Counted from the first letter of the stretch, positions 8,974 through 18,498 are shown. The stretch: 64,000 nt of DNA from Sphaerochaeta globosa str. Buddy (GCF_000190435.1 NC_015152.1:62001-126000), one strand, 5' to 3'. Notes: generated by a model not told the origin, from the sequence alone. Numbers and translations are program-made.

Positions 8974-9001
8974 AGTGTAGCATGCCCACTTGGGTTTTGA
9001 A
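8974..9001 (-). promoter_or_regulatory. Candidate promoter directly at start codon of the receiver/ATP-grasp gene
   Basis: On the minus strand TTCAAA, 16 bases, TACACT, then seven bases to the ATG at 8966. Transcription would begin at or next to the start codon, giving a leaderless mRNA. The -35 match is only moderate. Confidence 0.4.
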
Positions 9002-9110
9002 TAGAATTTCGAAGTTGGCTTAAAGTTGATAAAAAATTCAAAAACTATACAGAAATTTGAATAATCGAGTAATTATTAAAAATATACTAATGGTTAACTC
9101 AATTTAAACA

Positions 9111-9139
9111 TTGACAGATTGAATTGTCGGGTTTACCCT
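9111..9139 (+). promoter_or_regulatory. Promoter of gdhA
   Basis: TTGACA at 9111-9116, a 17-base spacer, and TACCCT at 9134-9139. This gives a leader of about 45 bases containing the AAGGAG site of gdhA. Confidence 0.65.
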
Positions 9140-9191
9140 TTTTACACAAGCAACGCCTTTTATTGCGGAGTCGAAGGAGACAAATCCAAGT

Positions 9192-10529
9192 ATGTATAGC
9201 CTTGATGCTTTAATGGAAGAACTAGAGCGGAAGAATCCAGCCCAACCTGAGTTTATTCAGGCTGTGAAAGAGGTTTTAGAGAGTGTCATCGATGTAGTCA
9301 ATGACAATCCGGTCTATGAAAAACATCGGATTCTGGAACGAATGACTGAGCCCGATCGTGTGTATATGTTCCGCGTCGAATGGGAAGACGATGAGGGGAA
9401 TTTGCAGGTTAATCGGGGATACCGGGTGCAGTTCAATAATGCAATCGGACCCTACAAGGGAGGCCTTAGGTTCCACTCAAGTGTAACCCTTGGTTCCTTG
9501 AAATTCCTTGGTTTCGAGCAAACTTTGAAAAACAGCCTTACTACACTGCCGATGGGCGGCGGTAAGGGTGGAAGTGATTTCAACCCCCGCGGCAAGAGTG
9601 ATGCAGAAATTTTGCGTTTCTGTCGATCCTTCATGACTGAACTGCAAAAATATATCGGTCCCGATACCGACGTTCCTGCAGGGGACATCGGGGTGGGTGC
9701 CAGGGAAATCGGTTTCCTGTATGGCCAGTACAAGCGTATCAGAAGCGAGAATACCGGCGTGTTGACCGGCAAGGGTCTCGGATTTGGCGGTTCACTGGTT
9801 CGTCCAGAGGCCACCGGTTATGGGACGATGTACTTTGCCAAGGCGATGCTTGAAGCCAAAGGTGACAGCCTGGAAGGAAAAACTGTCTCTGTCAGTGGTT
9901 TCGGCAACGTGGCCTGGGGGGCTGCCGTGAAGGCAACCCAGCTGGGAGCGAAGGTGGTGACCATCAGCGGACCCGACGGGTATATCTATGACAAGGATGG
10001 CGTGGGCACCGCTGAGAAGTGGGCGTACATGAATTATCTGCGCACCTCCAACAACGATGTGGTCGCACCCTATGCTAAGAAGTTTGGCGCCGTGTTCGTA
10101 GCTGGTAAGAAGCCTTGGGAGGTCCCGGTTGACCTGGCCTTCCCCTGTGCCATTCAGAATGAGCTGAGTCTTGAGGATGCGAAGACCTTGGTAGCGAACG
10201 GTGTGAAGTATGTGGTTGAGACATCCAACATGGGTTGCCAGGCCGATGCCGTTAACTATCTGATCGATGCGCGAATTCCTTTCGCTCCCGGCAAGGCTGC
10301 CAATGCCGGTGGTGTTGCGGTTTCGGGCCTTGAGATGAGTCAGAATGCCATGCATCTTTCCTGGAGCGCTGAGGAAGTGGATGAGAAACTGTACTCCATC
10401 ATGGTCAAGATCCATCAGTCGTGCGTCACCGAGGGCAAGGAAGAAGACGGGTACGTCAACTACGTGAAGGGTGCAAACATTGCAGGCTTCAAGAAGGTTG
10501 CCGATGCCATGGTACAGCTCGGGTATTAG
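9192..10529 (+). CDS. gdhA: NADP-type glutamate dehydrogenase
   Basis: A 445-residue enzyme, the usual length for hexameric bacterial glutamate dehydrogenase. It interconverts 2-oxoglutarate plus ammonia and glutamate, linking carbon and nitrogen metabolism in the cytoplasm. Visible motifs: RVQFNNAIGPYKGGLRFH, the glycine-rich PMGGGKGGSDFNPRGKSD with the catalytic lysine, AGDIGVGAREIG, and the Rossmann segment VSGFGNVAWGAA. NADP preference is inferred from overall similarity to anabolic bacterial enzymes rather than from a single residue. It has its own promoter and a strong terminator, so it is monocistronic. Confidence 0.95.
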   Translation: MYSLDALMEELERKNPAQPEFIQAVKEVLESVIDVVNDNPVYEKHRILERMTEPDRVYMFRVEWEDDEGNLQVNRGYRVQFNNAIGPYKGGLRFHSSVTLGSLKFLGFEQTLKNSLTTLPMGGGKGGSDFNPRGKSDAEILRFCRSFMTELQKYIGPDTDVPAGDIGVGAREIGFLYGQYKRIRSENTGVLTGKGLGFGGSLVRPEATGYGTMYFAKAMLEAKGDSLEGKTVSVSGFGNVAWGAAVKATQLGAKVVTISGPDGYIYDKDGVGTAEKWAYMNYLRTSNNDVVAPYAKKFGAVFVAGKKPWEVPVDLAFPCAIQNELSLEDAKTLVANGVKYVVETSNMGCQADAVNYLIDARIPFAPGKAANAGGVAVSGLEMSQNAMHLSWSAEEVDEKLYSIMVKIHQSCVTEGKEEDGYVNYVKGANIAGFKKVADAMVQLGY

Positions 10530-10559
10530 TGAAAATTTCCCTTTGGGATTGTGTATCAA

Positions 10560-10592
10560 GAGAGTCTTCCAGTTTGGAAGGCTCTCTTTTTA
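10560..10592 (+). terminator. Rho-independent terminator of gdhA
   Basis: GAGAGTCTTCC, loop AGTTT, GGAAGGCTCTC (11 pairs with one G-T), followed directly by a T-run. Confidence 0.9.
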
Positions 10593-11005
10593 ACCACTAG
10601 GGCCAAGACAAAATTGTATGGATATCGGGGCTGATACTCATCGGATTGTGCTGAAGAATCACTTTGATAGGGGGAGGAATCCAGTACGTCTCTTGGGGTG
10701 TCTGGGGTATAGCTTGCAAGGAATTGGCATGAGTTATCATTTTCCTATTTGACCCTTTCCGTCCTTTCCGATACACTTTTTTTAAGAGTCGATACCTAAG
10801 TGCTATAAAACCTATATAACACTATATATAGCGTTATTCAACTTTATGTGCACTATAAATGTTGTAATCATGCCTTGCCAACTTTACTTCTCCATGCTAT
10901 GGTAAATGAGGGTCGACGATGGTCGACCCTTTAGCTTACCCTCTGAAAAAGGGGGCGGGAAATGGGAATAATTATTCACCTAAATTTTACATATAGAGGG
11001 ATTAC
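10593..11005 (+). other. Long nrdJ upstream region
   Basis: No convincing gene lies here; a 44-codon frame at 10618-10752 lacks a ribosome site. Two promoter-like elements are seen: TTTAAG (10781) with TATAAA (10804), and TTGCCA (10875) with TATGGT (10898), both with 17-base spacers. A 9-bp perfect hairpin (AGGGTCGAC, loop GATG, GTCGACCCT; 10909-10930) follows the second promoter and would sit at the 5' end of that transcript. No cobalamin riboswitch was recognised. Confidence 0.6.
10819..10865 (+). promoter_or_regulatory. Tandem NrdR-box-like operators upstream of nrdJ
   Basis: Two 16-base NrdR-box-like elements: ACACTATATATAGCGT (10819-10834) and GCACTATAAATGTTGT (10850-10865). Known NrdR boxes are 16-base near-palindromes resembling ACACWATATATWGTGT and occur in pairs about three helical turns apart; here the starts are 31 bases apart. 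The first box differs from that pattern at one base, the second at about four. They lie just downstream of the first candidate promoter and upstream of the second. Confidence 0.72.
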
Positions 11006-13516
11006 ATGAGCTCTGCAAAGAATGAATTGAGTGCATTGGGTCGCAAGATTTTTCTTGACCGGTATGCGTTGAAAGATGTTAAGAAAGAAACGCTGAAGGT
11101 TGGGGATGTCGTGGTTGCCGTAAGCAATCCAAAAACCGGACAGCGGGAGATCGGTGTGGTCACCGAGCTGAAGGCTGCCGATGGTATTACGGTCAAACTC
11201 GATGATGGCATCGTCCTGAACGTCAAGCGTGAGGATGTGGATAAGCCTCTTGAAATCGATCCCGCTCAGATGCTGGCCCGTGTAGCGAAAGGTATTGCTT
11301 CCATCGAGAAGCAGGAGGTTCGAACGCAATGGGAAACAGAGTTCAATTGGCTCCTGGAGGACTGGAAGTTCGTCCCTGGAGGCAGGATTCTTACCGGAGC
11401 AGGAACGGATCAGAACCTGACCTATTTCAACTGTTATGTGATCCCTTCCCCGAAGGACAGTCGTGGTGGCATCATTGCCTCACTGGGACAGATGACCGAA
11501 ATTATGAGCCGCGGCGGCGGAGTTGGGATGAACATATCCTCACTCAGACCCCGACACAGTTATGTCAAAGGCGTCAATGGCCGGTCCAGTGGTTCGGTAA
11601 GCTGGGGCGGGCTCTTCAGCTTCGTCACCGGCCTGATTGAGCAGGGAGGGTCCCGTCGCGGGGCTTTGATGCTGATTCTCAATGTTTGGCATCCGGACAT
11701 TATTGATTTCATCAATTCCAAGCGCGAGATGGGAAAAATCACCAATGCCAACATCAGTGTCGGCATTACCGATGACTTTATGGAAGCAGTGCGCAAGGAT
11801 GCAAACTGGGACACGTATTTTCCCGATACCACCGATCCGGCTTACAACACTGAGTGGGATGGGGACATCAACAAATGGAAGGCAAACGGCCACAAGGTTG
11901 TGGTGTACCAGACGCAGAAAGCAAAAAAAATCTGGGATGCAATTGTCGAGAGCGCCTGGGCAAGTGCCGAGCCTGGTGTTTTCTTCATCGACCGTTACAA
12001 CAAGATGTCCAATTCCTGGTACTACTCCACCATCCAGAGTACAAACCCTTGTGGTGAGCAGGGACTTCCTCCTTGGGGCGTCTGCAACCTCGGATCAATC
12101 AACCTCAGCCGTTTCGTTGAGAACAAGAAGGTGTTGTATAAGGACTTGGGCAGAGCCGTCCGTGCAGCAGTGAGATTCTTGGACAACGTCATCGACGATA
12201 CTCCCTATTTCTTTGAAGAGAACAAGAAGCAGCAGCTCTCGGAGCGGAGAATCGGGTTGGGTACCATGGGTCTTGCAGACATGCTGATCAAAATGGAGTT
12301 GCCGTACGGCAGTGAAGAGTCGCTGACCTTCATCGAGGAGCTGTACAAGTTCATCTGCATAGAGTCCTACAGTGAGAGCAGCGACCTTGCAAAAGAGAAG
12401 GGCAGTTTCCCCTTCTTCGATGCCGAGAAGCTCCTTCAGAGCGGTTTCATGAAGCAGATGCCCGAGGAAATTTGTACCAAGGTACGCAAGCAGGGCCTCA
12501 GAAACGTTACGCTTTTGACCCAGGCTCCTACAGGTACCACCGGTACGATGGTGAATACCTCCACCGGTATCGAGCCCTACTACTTCTGGGAATGGGAAAG
12601 AACCGGCAGAATGGGATCGAACATCGAACGGGTGAAAGTCTACGACGATTGGGTGAAAGCCCATCCAGGACAGAAGAAGCCCGCCTACTTTGTTTCCGCT
12701 ATGGACCTTGCCCCTGAAGGGCATGTGAAGGTGCAGGCCGCAATTCAGAAGTGGGTCGATTCTTCGATTTCCAAGACAGGCAACACTCCCAAGGAATACA
12801 CCATCGAGCAGACCGGAAAGCTCTATGAGTTGCTCTATGATTTGGGATGCAAGGGCGGTACTACCTATCGTGATGGTTCACGAGACACGCAAGTTTTGAC
12901 GGCCAAGAAGGAAGAGAAAGAGGAGTTGAAGGAAGAGAAGCTGGTGGTTTCTCGTTCTACCGAACCCAAACCGAGAGTGCGCTCTACGGTATTGCAGGGG
13001 ACGACCTACCGCAAGGCAACCCCGATCGGGACTGCGTACATCACCGTCAACTGTGACGGCCCCGATCCCAGCGATATTTTCGAGGTTTTCATCAACGTGG
13101 CGAAGGTCGGTTCCGATGTGGCCGCCGATGCAGAGGGCCTGGGCAGGCTGATCAGCCTGATGCTGCGCATGCCTTCTCCGCTGACACCGGACCAGAGAGC
13201 CCAGGCGATTATCGCCCAGTTGTCGGGAATCGGCAGCGGCAGGTCGATGGGTTTTGGAAAGAACCGCGTCATGAGTCTGCCTGATGCTGTGGCTCAGGTG
13301 CTGCAGCAGCATATCGGCTCGTCCGACAGCCAGAAGGAAGCTTCCCGTCTTCCCGATGAAGAGGATGAAGTAGAGGATGCCGGTCAGCTTGACTTGGGCC
13401 TTAGCTCCACTTCAGCCAGCGTGAAGCCGGATATTTGCCCGATTTGTGGTAATGTCACCTTCGTCAATATTGAAGGTTGCAAGAAATGTTTCTCTTGCGG
13501 ACATAGCGAGTGTTGA
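11006..13516 (+). CDS. nrdJ: Adenosylcobalamin-dependent (class II) ribonucleotide reductase
   Basis: An 836-residue enzyme that reduces ribonucleotides to deoxyribonucleotides using B12 and needs no oxygen or separate radical subunit. The catalytic barrel contains NCYVIPSP, the NPCGEQGLPPWGVCNLGS segment with the radical cysteine and glutamate, and APTGTTGTMVNTSTG. Residues about 660-770 form a TSCPD domain, and the tail carries four cysteines (CPICG, then CKKCFSCG) of the zinc/redox type. Before the barrel, residues about 25-85 look like a small beta-rich domain (VGDVVVAVSNPKTGQREIG) that many NrdJ proteins lack. The two NrdR-like boxes suggest repression when dATP is high. Confidence 0.93.
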   Translation: MSSAKNELSALGRKIFLDRYALKDVKKETLKVGDVVVAVSNPKTGQREIGVVTELKAADGITVKLDDGIVLNVKREDVDKPLEIDPAQMLARVAKGIASIEKQEVRTQWETEFNWLLEDWKFVPGGRILTGAGTDQNLTYFNCYVIPSPKDSRGGIIASLGQMTEIMSRGGGVGMNISSLRPRHSYVKGVNGRSSGSVSWGGLFSFVTGLIEQGGSRRGALMLILNVWHPDIIDFINSKREMGKITNANISVGITDDFMEAVRKDANWDTYFPDTTDPAYNTEWDGDINKWKANGHKVVVYQTQKAKKIWDAIVESAWASAEPGVFFIDRYNKMSNSWYYSTIQSTNPCGEQGLPPWGVCNLGSINLSRFVENKKVLYKDLGRAVRAAVRFLDNVIDDTPYFFEENKKQQLSERRIGLGTMGLADMLIKMELPYGSEESLTFIEELYKFICIESYSESSDLAKEKGSFPFFDAEKLLQSGFMKQMPEEICTKVRKQGLRNVTLLTQAPTGTTGTMVNTSTGIEPYYFWEWERTGRMGSNIERVKVYDDWVKAHPGQKKPAYFVSAMDLAPEGHVKVQAAIQKWVDSSISKTGNTPKEYTIEQTGKLYELLYDLGCKGGTTYRDGSRDTQVLTAKKEEKEELKEEKLVVSRSTEPKPRVRSTVLQGTTYRKATPIGTAYITVNCDGPDPSDIFEVFINVAKVGSDVAADAEGLGRLISLMLRMPSPLTPDQRAQAIIAQLSGIGSGRSMGFGKNRVMSLPDAVAQVLQQHIGSSDSQKEASRLPDEEDEVEDAGQLDLGLSSTSASVKPDICPICGNVTFVNIEGCKKCFSCGHSEC

Positions 13517-13541
13517 CCAAAAGCTGTCCTATCCGTACGCT
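13513..13541 (+). promoter_or_regulatory. Promoter for the MFS gene at 13561
   Basis: TTGACC at 13513-13518, a 17-base spacer, TACGCT at 13536-13541. It overlaps the nrdJ stop codon and would give a short leader containing GGGTAGGG as ribosome site. Confidence 0.5.
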
Positions 13542-13560
13542 CTATTTCGGGTAGGGTAGC

Positions 13561-14772
13561 ATGAACAAATTTCGACAACCCCGTCCTTTGTTGGCGGGGT
13601 TTTCTGTCTACAAGGGCTTGGGAACCAGTATCTATTCGCTGTTTGCCATTCGGATCATCAACCGGTTCGGCGATTTTGTACAGTTGTTGTTGGTCCTGAT
13701 TCTCACAGGCAAACTTGGGCTTTCTCCTAAGGATGCCGGACTCTTTGTTTCAGCGAGCGTCATTGCAACCATGGTTGGGCAGATGGCTATCGGCATGGCC
13801 GCCGACAAGTGGGGCAAGAAACCGTTGTTGGTGCTTTGTCAAATAATGGTGAGCCTTTCGTATCTCTTGTGTGCCATTTCATTCGTTATCCGTCCAAACC
13901 TTATTCCCTATCTCATTCTTGTAGCCAGTCCTTTCCGTGGGGGTACCGCCCCCTTGACCAATACCATGGTTGCCGATTTCAGCCCGCAGGGACGGCTTTC
14001 CCACTCTTTCAGCCTGTTGTATCTTGGGACCAATATCGGGGTGGCATTAGGTCCGATGGCTGCTTCGCTGCTCTATGCGCGTTCATTGTTGCTGCTGTTC
14101 AGCTTCTCAGCTGTTCTGTTGTTACTTTCGACGTTGTTGCTGCTCATTACCGTGCCCAACAAGCATACTGAGGTACAGATACATGACGATGCAGGGAAAT
14201 CCAAGGCTCATATTCCTCCTATTCTTTGGCTTTTCTTCTCCTTCAGTGCCGTATACTCACTGACGTATGCCCAGAACTCATTTACGCTTCCGCTGCAATT
14301 CACTTCCTTGTATGGAGAACTTCTGGGTGCAAATCGGTATGCAACGCTCATGATGGTCAATGCAGTGGTGGTCCTGGTGTGTACAACCTTGCTTACTGCC
14401 TGGACCCATCGGTTGGGTCAACTGGTTTCTATGGCCTTGGCTTTGCTGTTGTATGTGGCTGGGTATTTGATGTATGCCTTTTGCTCGCTGTATACTATGT
14501 TTCTTGTGGCAACCTGCATCTGGACTCTTGGTGAGATTCTGATGGCTACGAACTCCAATGTATTTCTCAATGCCTATGCCGACCCGCGCCTGCGCTCGCA
14601 GAGCAATGCCTATTTGCATGTGTTTTCGAGCCTGGGTCACTCGGTTTCTCCCACCTTGGGCGGCTTTGTACTGCTTGTCACCGGTTACCGTCAATTGTGG
14701 ATGCTTGCAGCAGGGCTTTGTTTTCTGCTTGGGCTCGGTTATATTGCACTAAATAAATACTTAAAGCATTGA
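13561..14772 (+). CDS. Major facilitator superfamily transporter
   Basis: A 403-residue inner-membrane protein with about 12 hydrophobic segments, typical MFS length. The loop between helices 2 and 3 reads GMAADKWGKKPLL, matching the family's GxxxDrxGrkp pattern. A drug or metabolite exporter is the usual guess, but nothing here identifies the substrate. It follows nrdJ by 44 bases but appears to have its own promoter. The next gene, nifJ, also has its own promoter. Confidence 0.85.
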   Translation: MNKFRQPRPLLAGFSVYKGLGTSIYSLFAIRIINRFGDFVQLLLVLILTGKLGLSPKDAGLFVSASVIATMVGQMAIGMAADKWGKKPLLVLCQIMVSLSYLLCAISFVIRPNLIPYLILVASPFRGGTAPLTNTMVADFSPQGRLSHSFSLLYLGTNIGVALGPMAASLLYARSLLLLFSFSAVLLLLSTLLLLITVPNKHTEVQIHDDAGKSKAHIPPILWLFFSFSAVYSLTYAQNSFTLPLQFTSLYGELLGANRYATLMMVNAVVVLVCTTLLTAWTHRLGQLVSMALALLLYVAGYLMYAFCSLYTMFLVATCIWTLGEILMATNSNVFLNAYADPRLRSQSNAYLHVFSSLGHSVSPTLGGFVLLVTGYRQLWMLAAGLCFLLGLGYIALNKYLKH

Positions 14773-14818
14773 TATACTGCTAAAGGACTACTAATAAAGG
14801 AATTCAATCTGGACAAGG

Positions 14819-14847
14819 TTGCAAACGAATCCTTATTGGTTTATTAT
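14819..14847 (+). promoter_or_regulatory. Promoter of nifJ
   Basis: TTGCAA at 14819-14824, a 17-base spacer, TATTAT at 14842-14847, giving a leader of roughly 85 bases. The leader contains a small hairpin (GACCC, loop CTTCA, GGGTC). A second possible promoter, TTGATA (14769) with TAATAA (14792), lies upstream. Confidence 0.55.
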
Positions 14848-14940
14848 GATTGTTGGGAAAATCTGTGTGGATTTTTTTTTGTGTGTGCATAGGGTGACCC
14901 CTTCAGGGTCGCATCAAATACTGTTTTATGGAGTGTCAAA

Positions 14941-17900
14941 ATGGGTAACAAAAAAAGGGTTACTATTGACGGTAACACTGCTGCAGCGCATATTGCATAT
15001 GCCTTCAGTGAAGTAGCCGCAATCTATCCGATCACCCCCTCCTCTCCGATGGGAGAGTTTGCTGATTCTTGGGCCAGCACCGGCCGCAAGAACCTCTGGG
15101 GTAAGAAGGTAGAGATCATGGAAATGCAGTCCGAGGCTGGCGCGGCTGGTGCCGTTCACGGCGCTCTGTCTGCTGGTGCTTTGACCACCACCTTCACTGC
15201 TAGTCAGGGATTGCTCTTGATGATCCCCAACATGCATAAGATTGCTGGCGAAATGATTCCTACCGTTTTTCACGTGTCTGCAAGATCTCTTGCTGCACAG
15301 TCTCTCTCAATTTTCGGCGATCATTCCGACGTCATGTCCTGCCGCAATACCGGCTTTGCCATGACCTGTGCAAACAACGTACAGGAGACCATGGACATGT
15401 CCTTGGTTGCTCATCTGGCAACTCTCGAGGCTCAAGTACCATTCCTCAGCTTCTTCGATGGTTTCAGAACCTCCCATGAGCTGCAGAAGGTCGAAGAGAT
15501 TACCTATGAAGAGCTCAAGCCGCTGGTAAATGAAGAGTATGTCCGTCGCTTCCGCGAGCGCGCCATGCGCCCCGAGCACCCGAAGTTGAAGGTAGCTGCA
15601 CAGAACGAGGACGTTTACTTCCAGGGTCGTGAGACCGTCAACGCCTACTATGAAGCACTTCCTGAAATGGTGCAGAAGTATATGGACCAGGTTTCCCAGC
15701 TTACCGGTCGCCCCTACCACCTCTTCGACTATGTCGGCGATCCCAATGCAACCGATATCGTCATTGTTATGGGAAGTGGTGCCGACACCTTCGAATGGGC
15801 CAGCGACTACCTGAACGAAAAGGGTGGCAAGACTGGTGTATTGAAGGTACGCCTCTATCGCCCGTTCAGTGCAAAGCATTTTGTACAGGCCATTCCCGCA
15901 TCGGTAAAGCGCATTGCAGTGCTTGACCGCACCAAGGAACCCGGTTCCCTGGGCGAGCCCCTTTACCAGGATGTCATCACCGCCCTCAGTCAGATGGGCA
16001 GAACCGACATGAAGGTTATCGGCGGCCGCTTTGGTTTGTCCAGCAAGGATTTCACCCCCAGCCACGCAAAGGCTGTCTATGAACACCTCGCAGGCAAGGC
16101 CTTCAGCAACTTCACCGTTGGCATCAACGATGACGTAACCAATCGTTCCATCCCTGTAAGTGAGAACATCAACGTTTCTCCCAAGGGTGTGGTATCCTGC
16201 ATGTTCTGGGGCCTTGGCTCTGACGGTACCGTCGGCGCAAACAAGAACTCCATCAAGATCATCGGCGACAATACCGACCTTAATGCACAGGCTTACTTCT
16301 CCTACGACTCCAAGAAGAGCGGTGGTATTACTGTCAGTCACCTGCGCTTCGGCAAGAGCTCTCTGGATATGCCGTGGTTGATCGACCATGCTGACTTTGT
16401 TGCTTGTCACAATCCGGCCTACATCGGTCGTTATGACATGCTCGGCCCGCTTAAGAAGGGTGGTGTCTTCCTGCTCAACAGCCAGATTCCCTCCGACGAA
16501 GTGTTTGAGCACCTTACCCGCGAGATGCAGGAACAGATCATCGAGAAGAAGATTCGTTTCTACAACATCAACGCTCTGGAAATCTCAGAGAAAGCCGGGC
16601 TTGGAAGCCGTATCAACACGGTTATGCAGGCTGCTTTCTTCAAGATCAGCGAAGTTCTTCCCGAGACTGAGGCCATTGACTTGGTCAAGCAGTATGTCAA
16701 GAAGACCTTCATCAAGAAGGGTGAAGACATCGTCAAGCAGAACTGGGCAGCCATCGATGGCGCAAGCGACGCTCTGCACCAGGTTGTCATTCCTGCAAAG
16801 ATTACCAAGAGCTATGAGCCTGCCCGCCTGATTCCCGCCGATGCCGATGACTTTGCAAAGGATATCATGGAACCCATCATGCACCTGAAGGGCAATGATA
16901 TTCCTGTTTCCAAGATGTCATTCGACGGAAGCCTGCCGACCTCAACCGCCAAGTTTGAGAAGCGCGGCGTCGCTCCTTTCATTCCTCACTGGATTTCTGA
17001 GAACTGTATTCAGTGCAACCAGTGCGTACAGTCTTGTCCTCACGCTGCCATTCGTGCAAAGCAGATCGACCCGAAGGATCTCGAAGGCGCTCCAGAAACC
17101 TTCAAGACTCTGAAGTCCGGTACCAAGAATGACAGAAACCTCCAGTTCAAGATTCAGATCTACACCGAGGATTGCCAGGGTTGTGGAGTTTGCGTTGAGA
17201 CCTGTCCTTCCAAGGTCAAGTCCCTCGAGCTCAGCCCGATTGCAACCGAGCGTGCAGCTGGTGAAGTTGCTAATGCCGAGTTCTTCGAAACTCTGCCGTA
17301 TGACGTACTCGATGGTGCTCCTGAGACCTCGATCAAGGGTCTGCAGTTCAAGCAGCCGCTCTTTGAGTTCTCCGGTGCTTGCGCAGGTTGTGGTGAGACC
17401 CCGTATGTGAAGATGGTAAGCCAGATTTGCGGTGACCGCATGATTGTCGCCAACGCAACCGGTTGTTCCTCCATCTACAGCGGTACCTTCCCGACCACTC
17501 CCTACACCGTTAGGCAGAGTGATGGACAGGGTCCGGCATGGGGCAACAGCCTCTTCGAGGACAACGCTGAGTATGGTTTGGGTATGCGCCTTGCCGTTGA
17601 CTCCAACCGCGAACAGCTTCGCATTTACATCGACCAGCTCTTTGCCCTCGGTACCACCGAAGCCCTGAAGAGTGCAATCGAGAAGTCCCTTGAACTGTGG
17701 GATGTGTCCTCCGATGCTGCCAACGCAGCTCAGAAGGCTGTTCAGGCTGCTCTTCCTGAGGCTATGGCTGCTGCCAATGCCGAGCAGAAGGCAGTGCTTG
17801 TCAAGATCGAGGAGCTGAAGGACTACTTTGCTGACAAGGTTGTCTTCATCATCGGTGGTGACGGATGGGCCTACGATATCGGTTACGGTGGTGTTGACCA

Positions 17901-18474
17901 CGTTGTTGCCTCCGGCAGAAACGTCAACATCCTGGTGCTCGATACCGAAGTGTACTCCAATACCGGTGGACAGGCTTCCAAGGCCACTCCGATCGCAGCA
18001 GTTGCCAAGTTTGCAAATGCTGGTAAGGAAATCGGCAAGAAGAACATGGGCTTCATGTGCATGACCTACGGACATGCCTATGTTGCATCCATCGCTCTCG
18101 GCTCCAACCGCTTGCATGCCCAAAAGGCTCTGCAGGAAGCTGTAGCTTGGAAGGGTCCCTCGATCATCTTCTGTTATGCTCCCTGTATCAACCACGGTAT
18201 GAACATGCGTTTCAGCCAGGTTGAGGAGAAGAAGGCAGTAGAAGCTGGTTACTGGCCGCTCTATCGCTTCAATCCTTCAATGGAGGAAGGCAAGAGATTC
18301 AGCTGGGATGCCAAACCGATTACCGGTTCCTTCCAGGATTTCATCAAGGGCGAGGTCCGTTACACCTCTCTGTACAAGACCAACCCTGAGAATGCTGAAA
18401 GGCTGTTTGCCTTGGCTGAGGAAGATGCACACAAGCGCTGGAGTTTCTTCGAGAAACTTGGTCCTTTGATGTAA
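14941..18474 (+). CDS. nifJ: Pyruvate:ferredoxin (flavodoxin) oxidoreductase
   Basis: A 1177-residue single-chain enzyme that oxidises pyruvate to acetyl-CoA and CO2 and reduces ferredoxin, the main pyruvate exit in anaerobic fermentation. Domains in order: N-terminal POR domain (YPITPSSPMGE), domain II, central transketolase-like region, two 4Fe-4S clusters (CIQCNQCVQSCPHA at about 17008 and CQGCGVCVETCPSK at about 17174), a further CAGCGETPY segment, and the thiamine diphosphate domain (GGDGWAYDIGYGG, then EVYSNTGGQASKATP). Length matches the family. It is monocistronic, with its own promoter and terminator. Codon use looks strongly biased, as expected for high expression. Confidence 0.97.
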   Translation: MGNKKRVTIDGNTAAAHIAYAFSEVAAIYPITPSSPMGEFADSWASTGRKNLWGKKVEIMEMQSEAGAAGAVHGALSAGALTTTFTASQGLLLMIPNMHKIAGEMIPTVFHVSARSLAAQSLSIFGDHSDVMSCRNTGFAMTCANNVQETMDMSLVAHLATLEAQVPFLSFFDGFRTSHELQKVEEITYEELKPLVNEEYVRRFRERAMRPEHPKLKVAAQNEDVYFQGRETVNAYYEALPEMVQKYMDQVSQLTGRPYHLFDYVGDPNATDIVIVMGSGADTFEWASDYLNEKGGKTGVLKVRLYRPFSAKHFVQAIPASVKRIAVLDRTKEPGSLGEPLYQDVITALSQMGRTDMKVIGGRFGLSSKDFTPSHAKAVYEHLAGKAFSNFTVGINDDVTNRSIPVSENINVSPKGVVSCMFWGLGSDGTVGANKNSIKIIGDNTDLNAQAYFSYDSKKSGGITVSHLRFGKSSLDMPWLIDHADFVACHNPAYIGRYDMLGPLKKGGVFLLNSQIPSDEVFEHLTREMQEQIIEKKIRFYNINALEISEKAGLGSRINTVMQAAFFKISEVLPETEAIDLVKQYVKKTFIKKGEDIVKQNWAAIDGASDALHQVVIPAKITKSYEPARLIPADADDFAKDIMEPIMHLKGNDIPVSKMSFDGSLPTSTAKFEKRGVAPFIPHWISENCIQCNQCVQSCPHAAIRAKQIDPKDLEGAPETFKTLKSGTKNDRNLQFKIQIYTEDCQGCGVCVETCPSKVKSLELSPIATERAAGEVANAEFFETLPYDVLDGAPETSIKGLQFKQPLFEFSGACAGCGETPYVKMVSQICGDRMIVANATGCSSIYSGTFPTTPYTVRQSDGQGPAWGNSLFEDNAEYGLGMRLAVDSNREQLRIYIDQLFALGTTEALKSAIEKSLELWDVSSDAANAAQKAVQAALPEAMAAANAEQKAVLVKIEELKDYFADKVVFIIGGDGWAYDIGYGGVDHVVASGRNVNILVLDTEVYSNTGGQASKATPIAAVAKFANAGKEIGKKNMGFMCMTYGHAYVASIALGSNRLHAQKALQEAVAWKGPSIIFCYAPCINHGMNMRFSQVEEKKAVEAGYWPLYRFNPSMEEGKRFSWDAKPITGSFQDFIKGEVRYTSLYKTNPENAERLFALAEEDAHKRWSFFEKLGPLM

Positions 18475-18498
18475 GCTTCATCACCAATTGTTTGTTAC

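Noticed and set aside
10618-10752. Possible 44-codon gene upstream of nrdJ
   Set aside because: No ribosome site or promoter, and no recognisable sequence.
10593-11005. Cobalamin riboswitch before the B12-dependent reductase
   Set aside because: The conserved B12-box and core pairings were not found; NrdR-like boxes explain regulation better.
15307-18195. Long minus-strand frames opposite nifJ (up to 417 codons)
   Set aside because: They mirror the highly biased codon use of nifJ; the plus-strand enzyme is unmistakable.
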